Assembly (NCBI GenBank): GCA_963576565.1
Contig: OY755038.1
Coordinates: 10,245,756-10,309,755, forward strand
Length of the DNA stretch: 64,000 bases
Direction of reading: 5' to 3'
DNA from: Aspidapion aeneum
Lineage: Eukaryota > Arthropoda > Insecta > Coleoptera > Brentidae
The notes under the pieces were generated by a model. The model did no database searches. It was given only the letters and a program-made list of their open reading frames with translations, and had not been told where the DNA came from. Every line of letters begins with the position of its first letter. Positions within the stretch are counted from its first letter, which is position 1. Position numbers and translations under genes: made by a program. Below are positions 55,913 through 64,000 of this stretch, one piece after another.

Positions 55913-57124
55913 ATGGATATTGATATTGATACAGCTGCCGCAGAGCCAGTGAAGGCACTGCTGCCCGCTAAATCGGAGAAAATATATGAAAAACAATACA
56001 AACATTTCCTGGATTGGTGTCAAGCTAAGGATGTTGCTGATGTTACACAGGAGAAGGTACTTCTTGCATATTTCTTCCATCATGCGAAAAATTTGAAGGC
56101 TTCAACGGTTTGGTCACATTATTCAATGATTAAATCAAAGCTGATCGTTGAAAAAAGTTTGGACATTGGAAAATATTCAAAATTGAAGGCATTTTTGAAA
56201 AGACATGGGGTTGGCTACCGCCCAAAGAAGTCTCGAATACTGGACATGGATCATATCCAGCAGTTCCTCCAGGAAGCACCAAATCAAGAATATTTGATGA
56301 TCAAGGTAAAGTGAACTGTTTTTACATTATTTTGAACCATGTTAACGTCACTGATTCGAAATATCATTTGTTGCTATCGGGTTACGTAGTTTGTACAAAA
56401 AATTGTATTGTTACTTAGTAACTGAAAAATATTTTTTTTCCAGGTGGCGTTGATAATGGGAGTTGCCGGTGCATGCAGGGGTGTTGAACTGTGCCAGCTA
56501 CAGAATAAAGATGTTCAAGTCCAAGATTTTCATCTTGTTGTCACAGTTCGCAACACGAAAAATCAAACTGACCGATGCTTCATAGTAAAGAACTCCAAAG
56601 AAAGCAACACTACAGACGTAGTGAAAATCTGTAAATCCTACATGGCTCTGAGACCAACAAATTTGACAATATCGAGATATTTCATTGGCTATAAAGACGG
56701 CAAATGTTTATCACAACCTGTTGGAAAGAATACTTTTGGGCTTTTCCCGCGAAAAATAGCTGCCTTCCTGAACCAGCCAGAGGCCGTTTCATACACAGGA
56801 CACTGCTTCAGGCGTACATCTGCTTCCCTTTTAGCAGATTCTGGAGCGAATATTGACCAGCTCAAAAGACACGGTGGTTGGAAAAGTGCTACCGTTGCTG
56901 AAGGGTATGTTGAGCAATCAATCGAAAACAAAAAAAATGTGGCGGATAAAATATTCAGTCAAAACTTGAGGACAGATGTCAAGAGTCATAAAAGCCAAGG
57001 CCAATCACGTACCGTAACAGTATGCAATTTTCCAGAACCCACAATCAACGAAGACAGCAGCACTGATCACACCGAACCAGCAATTTTCGAATCTCCACTG
57101 CAAAACATCAACCTCAACCAATAG
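55913..57124 (+). CDS. Tyrosine recombinase (Crypton-like), two exons
   Basis: Predicted DNA strand-exchange enzyme that cuts and rejoins through a 3'-phosphotyrosine. Exons: 55913-56305 and 56444-57124 (357 residues). The ATG at 55913 is in a good AAAATGG context and is the first ATG of the frame; upstream in-frame codons are probably leader. Residues 1-131 form an N-terminal SAM-like core-binding part (YEKQYKHFLDWCQAKDV, STVWSHYSMIKSKL). The catalytic part has Arg143 (GACRGVEL), Lys170 in VRNTKNQTDR, His251-x-x-Arg254 (GHCFRR), His274 (KRHGGW) and Tyr286 (AEGYVEQS). The final 70 residues are hydrophilic. No stops or frameshifts: it reads as intact, unlike every other coding sequence here. 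A domesticated or host-derived gene is the alternative. Confidence 0.85.
56306..56443 (+). other. Intron of the tyrosine recombinase gene (GT-AG, phase 0)
   Basis: 138 bp, GTAAAG at the donor and a long T tract then TTTCCAG at the acceptor. Exon 1 ends with the Lys codon of LMIK and exon 2 starts with VALIMGVAGA, so splicing joins the core-binding domain to the catalytic domain without a frame change. Stops in the unspliced reading (TGA two codons after the donor) make splicing necessary. Confidence 0.85.
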
Positions 57125-57329
57125 CGAAGCGAAATCGATTCAGATCCACGATCATTGATTCATTTAGTTGGCTGTAGCGGCGCTATTTTGAATATCAATA
57201 TAACAAACAATAATAATGTCAAATAACGTAGGAATGTATAGATTAGGCTAGGTAGTTTATTTTGATAGTGTATAGGCCTATTTTTAGATGCTCCCAAATA
57301 CAAAAATACAAAATTTGAAAAAACCATGA

Positions 57330-57465
57330 ATTCGGGTCCAGGGACTAAAATATTTTAGTCCCTGGGAGTAAAATATTTTAGTCTCCGGGATAAAAAGTAC
57401 TATTTTAATCCCTAAAATGAGGGACTAAAATGCGTTTTTAGTCCCTGAATTGCAAAAAGATATTT
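57330..57465. promoter_or_regulatory. Right GGGACTAAA repeat block with perfect palindrome
   Basis: CCAGGGACTAAAATATTTTA followed by GTCCCTGG is a perfect palindrome. Three further GGGACTAAA/GGGATAAAA-type units follow, ending in TTAGTCCCTGAATTGCAAAA. It lies 200 bp after the recombinase stop and shares motifs with the left block. Terminator, recombination site or terminus are all possible. Confidence 0.55.
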
Positions 57466-57925
57466 ATAAGTAAGTGCCATTATCACATTATCTCCTTGAT
57501 ACATTATACTTATTTTAATATAAAAGTAACTGTAACAATCAAACGAGTAACGCAGATCTGGAGTTACTATTTTTAAAGTTTTACATCTGGGTTTCAGGTA
57601 TCGGGAAGATAGAAAAAACTGTCCCCCGCTTGCCAACCTCGATTTTCAAGAGATGCGCAAGATGTGAAAACCGTACCCAACCAACATTTAAAGTTTTTGC
57701 GAGGACACCCTCACCAGCAAGAATTTCTCAAAAGTAACCGCAACGTACTCCCGCTACGTCTCAGTATACCATTCAGCGACGTGGTAGTTCCTTAAGTAGC
57801 TACCAGACCGCGTTTAAAGTCACTGTAGTAAACAACTACAGGTCGCAGTCAAGTATCTACTACGTCGTAGTCCGTAATGGCGTAAAATTAAAGATGTAGG
57901 TGAAAATAAAGAACGAAAAATTATT

Positions 57926-58030
57926 TGCCGCGGCCGGGACCCGAACCTGGACCCTTTGGTTATATACGCCAACGCCTTATGAATTGGCATACTTATCCAA
58001 AGATTCCTGGTTTGAGTCACGGCCGAGGAA
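57926..58030. ncRNA. Degraded tRNA-like pair inside repeat Z
   Basis: On the minus strand CCAGGTTCGGGTCCCGGCCG resembles a T-arm/B box, with an upstream half at normal distance. On the plus strand the CCTGGTTTGAGTCACGG part near 58006 is a second B-box-like site. No complete cloverleaf can be drawn. Confidence 0.35.
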
Positions 58031-58864
58031 CAGAAAACTTTTATTTTCATGATTGGTTTGGAATTGTTTTGAAAAAAACCTTGCAGTAGTGCACTTTGGT
58101 AAGTTGTATTTTGTTATTGTTTGTCCTATTTCCCATACTATATTATTAAGAAATATATTTTAAATGTTTGATGGTGTCCATGTGAATTAGGATAAAAAGA
58201 AACAAAATACAGTAGTGGTATATGGTACTGATGATGCGTCAATGCGATACTGGTCTACCAGAAAATTAATGCTGTGGTGGAAAAAAGACACTTTTTTCTA
58301 TGTTTTCTTTCTTTTTATTTAGTATTTGTTACTATAACTAAAAAAAGTTAAAGTTGAACTTTTCTAAATTACTCCTAATTTATAAAAGGAGCCACAAAAG
58401 TACGGTTAAGAAAGAGCACGACCAAGATGCGACTGCAAAAAGTCTACGTTTACAAAGTAGAAGCAGGATGTAGTGTCTACTTTAAAAGATCGACTATAAA
58501 AAATAGTCAAAAAGCATTTTTCCTCGCAGTAACTACAAGTTACCAGGTAACCTGGTTACTCGTTTTCTGTTTTTCTTCGCTGAGTAACACTAACTATGAC
58601 GTCACGAGTAACCACACAGTGTAACCAGCCTAGCAGACGTGGTTGCTGAAATATTTTGAGGTTAAGATCGTTTTGTTTTGTTTTTTTTTCAAAATGTTTG
58701 ATTTTAATCATTGACTTCTATACCCTACAGGGCGTTATACAACTCAATGATTTTAATATATATATTACCAAAGAATTATGTTTGGTAACGGTAGAAAATG
58801 AAGCACATCCGTTGAAGTTGGTCCTATATCAATTCAACTGCAACTAGTCTTAAAATGTACTGCA

Positions 58865-59011
58865 TTTGGTGTTCTGTGGTACTGCGGCCTTACCACAGAA
58901 TACCAAAGGAGCACCCTGTTTCCACCCCGATTCAAAAAACGCATCAGGTAACGCTGCATTTAAAACTGGTGTAAATCCATGTCCCGTGATACGTTTTTTG
59001 AATCGGGGTGG
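58865..59011. repeat. Two adjacent hairpins inside repeat Z
   Basis: Hairpin 1: TTTGGTGTTCTGTGGTA (58865-58881) with TACCACAGAATACCAAA (58891-58907), 16 of 17 paired. Hairpin 2: CCACCCCGATTCAAAAAACG plus CATCA (58922-58946) with the complement at 58987-59011, 24 of 25 paired, 40 nt loop. The 66-codon frame across them is not credible. Confidence 0.9.
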
Positions 59012-59495
59012 GCATGCATTGGTGGAAACAATGAATTATTTTCTGCATTTCGGAAGCTCCTGGTAAAAACAAAAACAAACAATTGGAAATGTCATCCACA
59101 GCTGACTGTCTGACGTGATACAGCGGTTACTCCGAGTAACCGTGACGTCATTTCGAGTAACTTAAATGAGTGACTAGTAACCTCGAGGAAAAAGGCTTAA
59201 AGTATTTACGGCTTATAAGTTGTTGCAAAAAATTATTTTCTCTACATTATTACATCAGATGTTACTATGATGACACAAACTTTTTGTGGTAAAAATTAAA
59301 GTTTTAATATAGTTGTATATAGGAGACACTTGTTTGCGACTTCAATGAAGCTTAAATTTCTGTAGTAATTAATAAACATACAAAAGTCACGGCGACTACG
59401 AAATAACGACTAAAAAGAAAGTTAAACTTTGGCAACGTCTTATTGTGGTAGAGAACACTATTATGAGACTATCAAGAAACAATCCTAAGAAATTT

Positions 59496-59567
59496 ACCTC
59501 AGGCTGGATTTGAACCAGCGACCTTTCGCTAACCAGGCAAACGCTCTTCCATCTGACCTACCGACGC
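59496..59567 (-). tRNA. tRNA-Thr(GGT)-like pseudogene or SINE head
   Basis: The minus strand reads GCGTCGGTAGGTCAGATGGA, then an anticodon arm TTTGC/GCGAA with the loop CTGGTTA (anticodon GGT, T at position 33), and a perfect T-arm GCTGG-TTCAAAT-CCAGC. The acceptor ends do not pair, so a working tRNA is unlikely; a tRNA-derived SINE head is the better reading. It borders repeat Z. Confidence 0.5.
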
Positions 59568-60079
59568 ACTTATTTAAAATTCGCCTATTTGGAAACCGTT
59601 TCGTCATCTCCAATTTTTCTTTGTTGTTTCTGTCAGCAGTGATGTCGCACTCAGGAAGGGTAATCTAATACCCTCCGATGTCTCTAGTACCACTCCACCT
59701 TCCCCTATCTATCTAGTAAAATGCACATACATTTTTTCATGTGTGTTTATTTTATTCCTGAAAGGGAAGAAAACTGAAAGTAAAATAATATTTGCCAAAT
59801 AGAGGAAAAAAGCCCTTTTTGCCTGCTAAAATCGTCTTAATATTTAAAAGATGCCCCAGCAGTGAAGTGAAAATATGTGTTGGCGCTTATGTGGCGTAAA
59901 GCGTAAAAAACTCGAAAAAAAAGTGGAACTTGGAAAAACATCGTTTTCATTTTAGACGCACAGTTTAAAAGAAAATAGAGTGGTTTTTAGAACCAAATAA
60001 ATGTTAATGTATTTTTAGTTGTGGTTAACTTTGTGTCTAATAATAGGGATTTATTGCAATTAAGCCAGGCAGTAATAGC
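59568..60079. other. Unassigned spacer
   Basis: No gene or repeat recognised. Confidence 0.4.
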
Positions 60080-60110
60080 ACTACTATGTCGGTTTAGAAC
60101 TTTTTTCTAC
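60080..60110 (-). mobile_element. LINE-A copy 5, 3' end left of FB-1
   Basis: ACTACTATGTCGGTTTAGAA followed by CTTTTTTCTAC is the reverse complement of the LINE-A 3' end. The element continues at 62456 on the other side of FB-1. Confidence 0.85.
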
Positions 60111-62455
60111 GGGTGGCGGAACGAAGATCGAAAGACAAAAGACCGAAAAGGCAAAAGATCGAAAATACAAAAGATCGAAAAGCCAATGATTGAAAGACAA
60201 AAGATTGACAATACAAAATATCGAAAAACAATAGATCGAAAAACAAAAGATCGAAAAACAAAAGATCGAAAGTACAGAAGATCGAAAGTACAAAAGATCG
60301 AAAGACAAAAGATCAAAAGGCAAAAGATCGAAAAACAAAATATGAGAAGACAAAAGATTGAAAAAAAATTGCATGTAAATTTTTATTTTTTTTTATTTGT
60401 CAAACACACTGTGTTTATTGTATTACAATCTACTCAGTAAGACTAATTAGCAATTTTGTTTTAACTTAATTTACTAGAAAAGTCAGATTTAAACTTAGGG
60501 TTCACTCAACAGTTCTCCCCGCTTTGTTTAGTCTGTAACTGATAATTGTGTTGTGTTTGTAGCATTATTTTGTTTTATATAATTCACTTAGTTTACTAGC
60601 TCAAACGGCTTCACTCTTTTTAGTCTTCGAACTAGCATAGTATTGTCTAGAAGCTGAATTGCTTCCACATTCACATGCCGATGAAGTCTATCTTCATGGC
60701 TTTTTGCGTACTTTTTTATAGTCTCTGCTACAGTTTCGATTTTTAGATCTCGATGAAGGTCACTATTTCGAACGTACCAAGGTGCATTCACAATGCTTCT
60801 TAATACTTTATTTTGAAATCTCTGTACAACTAGAATGTTACTCTCTTTAGCACAACCCCATAGTTGAATACCACATGTCTATACTAGTTTCAGTATTTGT
60901 CTGTAAAGCAGTAACTTATTATGAATTGTTAAATTGGACTTCCTTCCAATTAGCCAGTTCATTTTTCTATACCTTAACTCAAGTTCTTCTTTTTTTTTTC
61001 TTAACATGTGCTTTCCAGCGCAATTTGGCATCAAGTGTTATACCGAGATATTTTGCCTGATTTGAATATGGTACGGGAATGTTGTTAATTGTTATTTGTA
61101 TGTGATTTATATTTTTGTTTGTAAAATCAACATGAATTGATTTGGTTTCATTTAATTTTATTTGCCACTTTTTGTCCAACTGTGAACTTCGGTGACTGCA
61201 TCCTGAAGTTTTTCTATGCATTTTTCAATAGATTTTTCTACCGTCAATAAACCAGTATCATCTGCAAATGTTGCTAAGTGACAATTTTCTGGCTTTGAGA
61301 TTTCGCAAGTGAATAATAAGTATAGATAAGGGCCTAGTACGCTACCCTGGGGCACGCCTGCTTGAATTTCTCTTAAATTTGAGTATGAGTCTCCCTGTTT
61401 TACTCTAAAATGTCTATCAGATATGTATGATTCCAAAATATCCGAATATTGTTTTGGCAGAAACCGTTTTAGTTTAAAAGTAAGGCCTTCATGCATGTAA
61501 ATAAGATCAATATACAAAATGACGCATATCATGTTTGCTTAGGTATATTTACTTAAACAGTTTAGGCAAGGTCAGGTAAGGTAAAGTTACCTAACCCTTA
61601 AATAAACCAGACCATACTTAACACAAATCATATATGTAGTTCGAAAAGGGGTCTCTTTTTCAATCATATTTTTTCAAAAAAAAAACTTTCCTAATTTCTT
61701 TCCCGGGATATAAGAGGGTGTGTAACCAAACCGAACCGAACCGAACCAAAACGAACCGAACCGGTTTGGTTTGGTTTGGTTTGGTTCGGTTTGGTTTTAC
61801 CCTGTAGGATCCCGGGAGACATGTCAGGAAAGTTTTTTTTAAAATATGTTAGAAAGAGAGCCCATAGTTGAACGAGTTCGGTTCGGTTCGGTTTAGTTAC
61901 ACAACCTCTAGGATCCCGGAAAAGAAACCAGGAAAGTTTTTTTTTTGAATAAATTATGTAATAGCGATATTTTGAAATGCCCTATTTTGATCTTTCGTCT
62001 TTCGATCTTTTGTACTTTCGATCTTCTGTACTTTCGATCTTTTGTTTTTCGATCTTTTATTTTCCCATTTTTTGTATTTTCGATCTTTTGCATTTTCGAT
62101 CTTTTGTTTTTCAATCTTTTATTTTTCGATCTTTTGTAGTTTCGATCTTTTGTTTTTCGATCTTTTGTGGTTTCGATCTTTTGTCTTTTCGACCTTTTGT
62201 ATTTCGATCTTTTGTCTTTTCGATCTTTTGTATTTTCGATCTTTTGCATTTTCGATCTTTTGTTTTTCGATTTTTTGTTTTTCGATCTTTTGTAGTTTCG
62301 ATCTTTTGTTTTTCGATCTTTTGTAGTTTCGATCTTTTGTCTTTTCGACCTTTTGTATTTCGATCTTTTGTCTTTTCGATCTTTTGTTTTTCGATCTTTT
62401 GTATTCGATCTTTTGTCTTTCGATCTTTAGTCTTTCGATCTTTGTTCCGCCACCC
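60111..62455. mobile_element. Foldback-like element FB-1 (GATCGAAA repeats), 10 bp target duplication
   Basis: Both ends start GGGTGGCGGAAC(G)AAAGATCG and are inverted. The arms (60111-60365 and 61978-62455) are arrays of about 14-15 bp units such as GATCGAAAGACAAAA and GATCGAAAATACAAAA. TTTTTTCTAC at 60101-60110 and 62456-62465 is a perfect duplication of LINE-A sequence. The centre holds AACCGAAC/GGTTTGGTTC arrays and TCTAGGATCCCGG, shared with FB-2, plus a single AATAGCGATATTTTG unit of FB-2 type. A Jockey copy is nested in the left arm. Without it the element is about 1.2 kb. Long frames here are artefacts of repeats. Confidence 0.9.
60381..61491 (-). mobile_element. Jockey-clade LINE, copy 3, nested in FB-1, 11 bp target duplication
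   Basis: The same family as 11305 and 27341. It encodes KQYSDILESYISDRHFRVKQ, AGVPQGSVLGPYLYLLFTCE, LATFADDTGLLTVEKS (intact FADD), YLGITLDAKLRWKAHVKKK and the ..NAPWYVRNSDLHRDLKIE.. tail. A one-base deletion near 61170 and an extra T near 60990 break the frame. TGCATGTAAAT at 60370-60380 and 61492-61502 is a perfect 11 bp duplication. 1111 bp, 5'-truncated. Confidence 0.9.
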
Positions 62456-62730
62456 TTTTTTCTACATTGTCCGTGACCTATTCTCCACCTCCTTTGATTT
62501 TGACAATCATCTTCGGTCAGGGTTTTTTGACTCATTGATCTTTGGACTGACTGTTGCCATTCCAGTTTAGGACGCCCTCTTTATCTGTGCCCTATTGATT
62601 GCCATTCTCGGACCTTATTTGGTAATCTTTCTTCGTTTATCCGCCGTACCATATCTGTTGCCTTTTAGAGATGTCAACGGTTATACTTCTCTCGATCTCC
62701 CTTCTTTCTTTTATGGTCTCTTTTCTTATT
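62456..62730 (-). mobile_element. LINE-A copy 5, C-terminal tail right of FB-1
   Basis: The minus strand gives DRRRWRIGHGQ-type sequence, SMSQKTLTEDDCQ, WNGNSQSK-like and RRQLIWYG-region remnants, truncated near 62730. Together with 60080-60110 it is one copy split by FB-1. Confidence 0.75.
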
Positions 62731-62930
62731 ATTAATTATAAACTATTTGTTTCCACTGCAACTAAAGGATATTTCCTCTTATTGTCTTGCGTCACCAAAC
62801 TGACAGCCGGCTTTTTTGGAAGATTAGGCATACAGTGATAAGAAACCTCTAAAAAGTGAGCCACAATGGACCCACTGGTGGTCGCAGTGGAAGGGCTGCA
62901 AGGCCCCCTCACACATGAATCATCACTAGT
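62731..62930. other. Short spacer between two LINE-A copies
   Basis: Contains a GC-richer patch (GGACCCACTGGTGGTCGCAG) but no feature I recognise. Confidence 0.4.
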
Positions 62931-64000
62931 AATACTATGTCGGTTTAGAACATTTTTCTACGTTGTCCGACGCTTATTCTCCACATCCTTCGATCCTGAC
63001 AGTCATCTTCTGTCAGGTTTTTTTGACTCATTGATTTTTGGATTGACTGTTGCCATTCCAGTTTAGGACGCCCTATTGGTTGCCATTCTAGGACCTGCTT
63101 TAGTAACCTTTCGTCGTTCATCCGTTGTAAATGACCGTACCATATCAGTTGTCTTTTAGTGATGTCATCCGTTATGCTTCCCTCGATTCCCATTCTTTCT
63201 TTTATGATCTCATTTGTTCTCATTCATTTCGACACATTCCATTTTTGTTTTGTATTTTTCTATTACGTGACAAGTCTCTATTCCATACAACAGCGTGCTT
63301 TTCACCATTGCTTCATATATGTCAAATTTTACATTCTTTTTTATTTCTCTGTATATAAAATACCGTTAAGATATCCAATATCCTTTTTTGCTTTTACTAT
63401 TCTTTTTTCCAGTTCTTTACAGTCTTTTCCTGTCTTATCAAATGTGATACCCAAGTATACATACCCATTGCATGGAGATATTGTTTGTCCATTGTCTAGT
63501 CTCACTGTATTCGTTTCTAATACATAAGTACTGTGTCTTGTCCACGTTCACTGTTCATCCCCACTTTTGGTATTTTTCCGCTAACTTTCTCATCATATAC
63601 TTCATGTCTTCTTTATCATTAGCTACAATTACTTGGTAGTCAGCAAACTGTAGTGAGTATATGGTAAATCGGTCGCTAAGTTGTATTCCCATGCCGTGCA
63701 CTTTACGTTTTCAGTTTTTTAGAGCTACTGCGATATATATTTTAAAAAGAGTTGGAGAGATACAACATCCCTGTCTTAAGCCTTTTGTTTCCAGAAATTG
63801 TTTTGAAAGTCGATTTCCAATTTTAATTTTAGATTTTGACGCCTTGTATAGTTCTTTTATCGCTTTTATGTATGTATGATTGACAATAGTTTGCTCTAAC
63901 ACTGTCCATAATTTTTCTACTGGAACGGTATCATATGCTTTTTGTAGATCTGCAAAAGTAAGATGAGTCCCTATATTTCTGGCGCTCCATTTCTTAATTA
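62931..64000 (-). mobile_element. LINE-A (RTE-like) copy 6, runs past the window edge
   Basis: The minus strand from 64000: TFADLQKAYDTVPVEKLW (motif A with Asp), VLEQTIVNHTYIKAIKELYK, GLRQGCCISPTLFKIYIAVA, a palm reading FADYQVIVAND (second Asp replaced by Tyr), GVTFDK-type thumb, EAMVKSTLLYGIETC and MRTNEIIKERMGIEGSITDD..RRQLIWYGHLQRM-type tail, then DRRMWRISVGQRRK and the 3' end at 62931. Several frameshifts. It shows the uninterrupted form of the site where the Jockey copy inserted at 27340. Confidence 0.85.

Larger units (their letters stand above)
55548..57465 (+). mobile_element. Crypton-like tyrosine-recombinase element
   Basis: The recombinase gene (55913-57124) is bracketed by sequences that share motifs in inverted orientation. 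On the left, CCCAGGGACTAAAGTGATAC..AGGGATAAAAGACACTTTAG then TTTTTTGCAATTC. On the right, CCAGGGACTAAAATATTTTA, CCGGGATAAAAAGTAC, GAGGGACTAAAATGCG and TGAATTGCAAAAA. No other open frame lies between them, so the unit appears to be recombinase plus flanks. Known Cryptons encode a tyrosine recombinase and no reverse transcriptase; palindromic flanks like these are not a usual description. The limits given are the outer motifs, not proven ends. Confidence 0.6.
57676..59497. mobile_element. Repeat Z, copy 2, with hairpins and tRNA-like parts
   Basis: It starts CCAACCAACATTTAAAG and continues with AAAAGTAACCGCAACGTACT, as in copy 1 (29809). The last 300 bp (CATCAGATGTTACTATGATG..ACTATCAAGAAACAATCCTA) also match. 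In between are sequences absent from copy 1: a tRNA-like piece and two strong hairpins. The right terminus seen in copy 1 is missing, replaced by a tRNA-like sequence. Class unknown. Confidence 0.6.

Noticed and set aside
55826..56083. Minus-strand frames opposite the recombinase (also 55768-56001 and 56689-56931)
   Set aside because: Antisense shadows of the tyrosine recombinase exons.
60021..60440. 139-codon plus-strand frame rich in Lys/Arg/Asp
   Set aside because: It is a translation of the GATCGAAA tandem repeats of FB-1; composition and periodicity come from the repeat.
61735..61800. Telomere-like AACCGAACC/GGTTTGG repeats
   Set aside because: Short, internal, inverted within a foldback element and not the insect TTAGG unit.
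61978..62455. Possible CRISPR array
   Set aside because: Units are contiguous 14-15 bp tandem repeats without unique spacers, in eukaryotic transposon context.
61908..62570. Long frames on both strands (up to 197 codons), FRSF or KDRK repeats
   Set aside because: Same tandem repeat read in different frames; no codon-like constraint.

Overview
The window looks like a stretch of repeat-rich, AT-rich insect nuclear DNA. The evidence is the mix of element types: Jockey-, CR1- and RTE-like non-LTR retrotransposons, an R1/LOA-like RNase H tail, a Penelope-like element, a P-element-like THAP pseudogene, hAT-, pogo- and mariner-like non-autonomous DNA transposons, foldback-like elements, and a spliced tyrosine-recombinase gene. 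A beetle or another insect with a large genome is plausible, but the sequence does not fix the species. No bacterial features (operons, ribosome binding sites, CRISPR) were seen, and no ordinary host gene could be recognised.

Layout. 1-3.5 kb: antisense LINE remnants, with a CR1/Jockey-like LINE lying inside another LINE. 4.4-6.3 kb: an RTE-like LINE split by a tandem-repeat/CAGA element with hairpin ends. 7.6-8.7 kb: a broken P-like THAP transposase. 9.7-12.9 kb: LINE-A, a Jockey tail and a Penelope-like element. 13.1-17.1 kb: a four-unit tandem array of a retrotransposon RNase H segment. 17.1-25.9 kb: MITEs, inverted duplications, a 3 x 294 bp satellite, hAT-like elements and a Penelope terminal palindrome. 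27-31 kb: LINE-A holding a Jockey copy, followed by a foldback-like element with a 9 bp target duplication. 31.5-32.2 kb: a tRNA-headed SINE-like element with a 13 bp target duplication. 32.5-36 kb: hAT-like and pogo-like pieces. 37.5-41.6 kb: a ~1 kb unit repeated three times plus a diverged inverted copy. 41.6-48.2 kb: two more foldback-like elements. 48.4-50.1 kb: a pogo/Tigger-like element with a very long hairpin. 51-54.4 kb: a MITE, LINE-A and a third CAGA element. 55.5-57.5 kb: a Crypton-like tyrosine-recombinase element. 57.7-64 kb: an unclassified repeat, LINE-A, a foldback-like element inside it and a Jockey copy inside that.

The one gene that reads as intact is the tyrosine recombinase at 55913-57124 (one 138 bp GT-AG intron, 357 residues, complete R-K-HxxR-H-Y set). 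It sits between palindromic GGGACTAAA repeats and is the best candidate for an undescribed mobile system. The second theme is a group of foldback-like elements whose long ends are built from different short tandem repeats but which share terminal and central sequence. Their perfect target duplications give an insertion chronology. Everything else reads as truncated or frameshifted remains. Family assignments rest on motif recognition by eye, without any database search.
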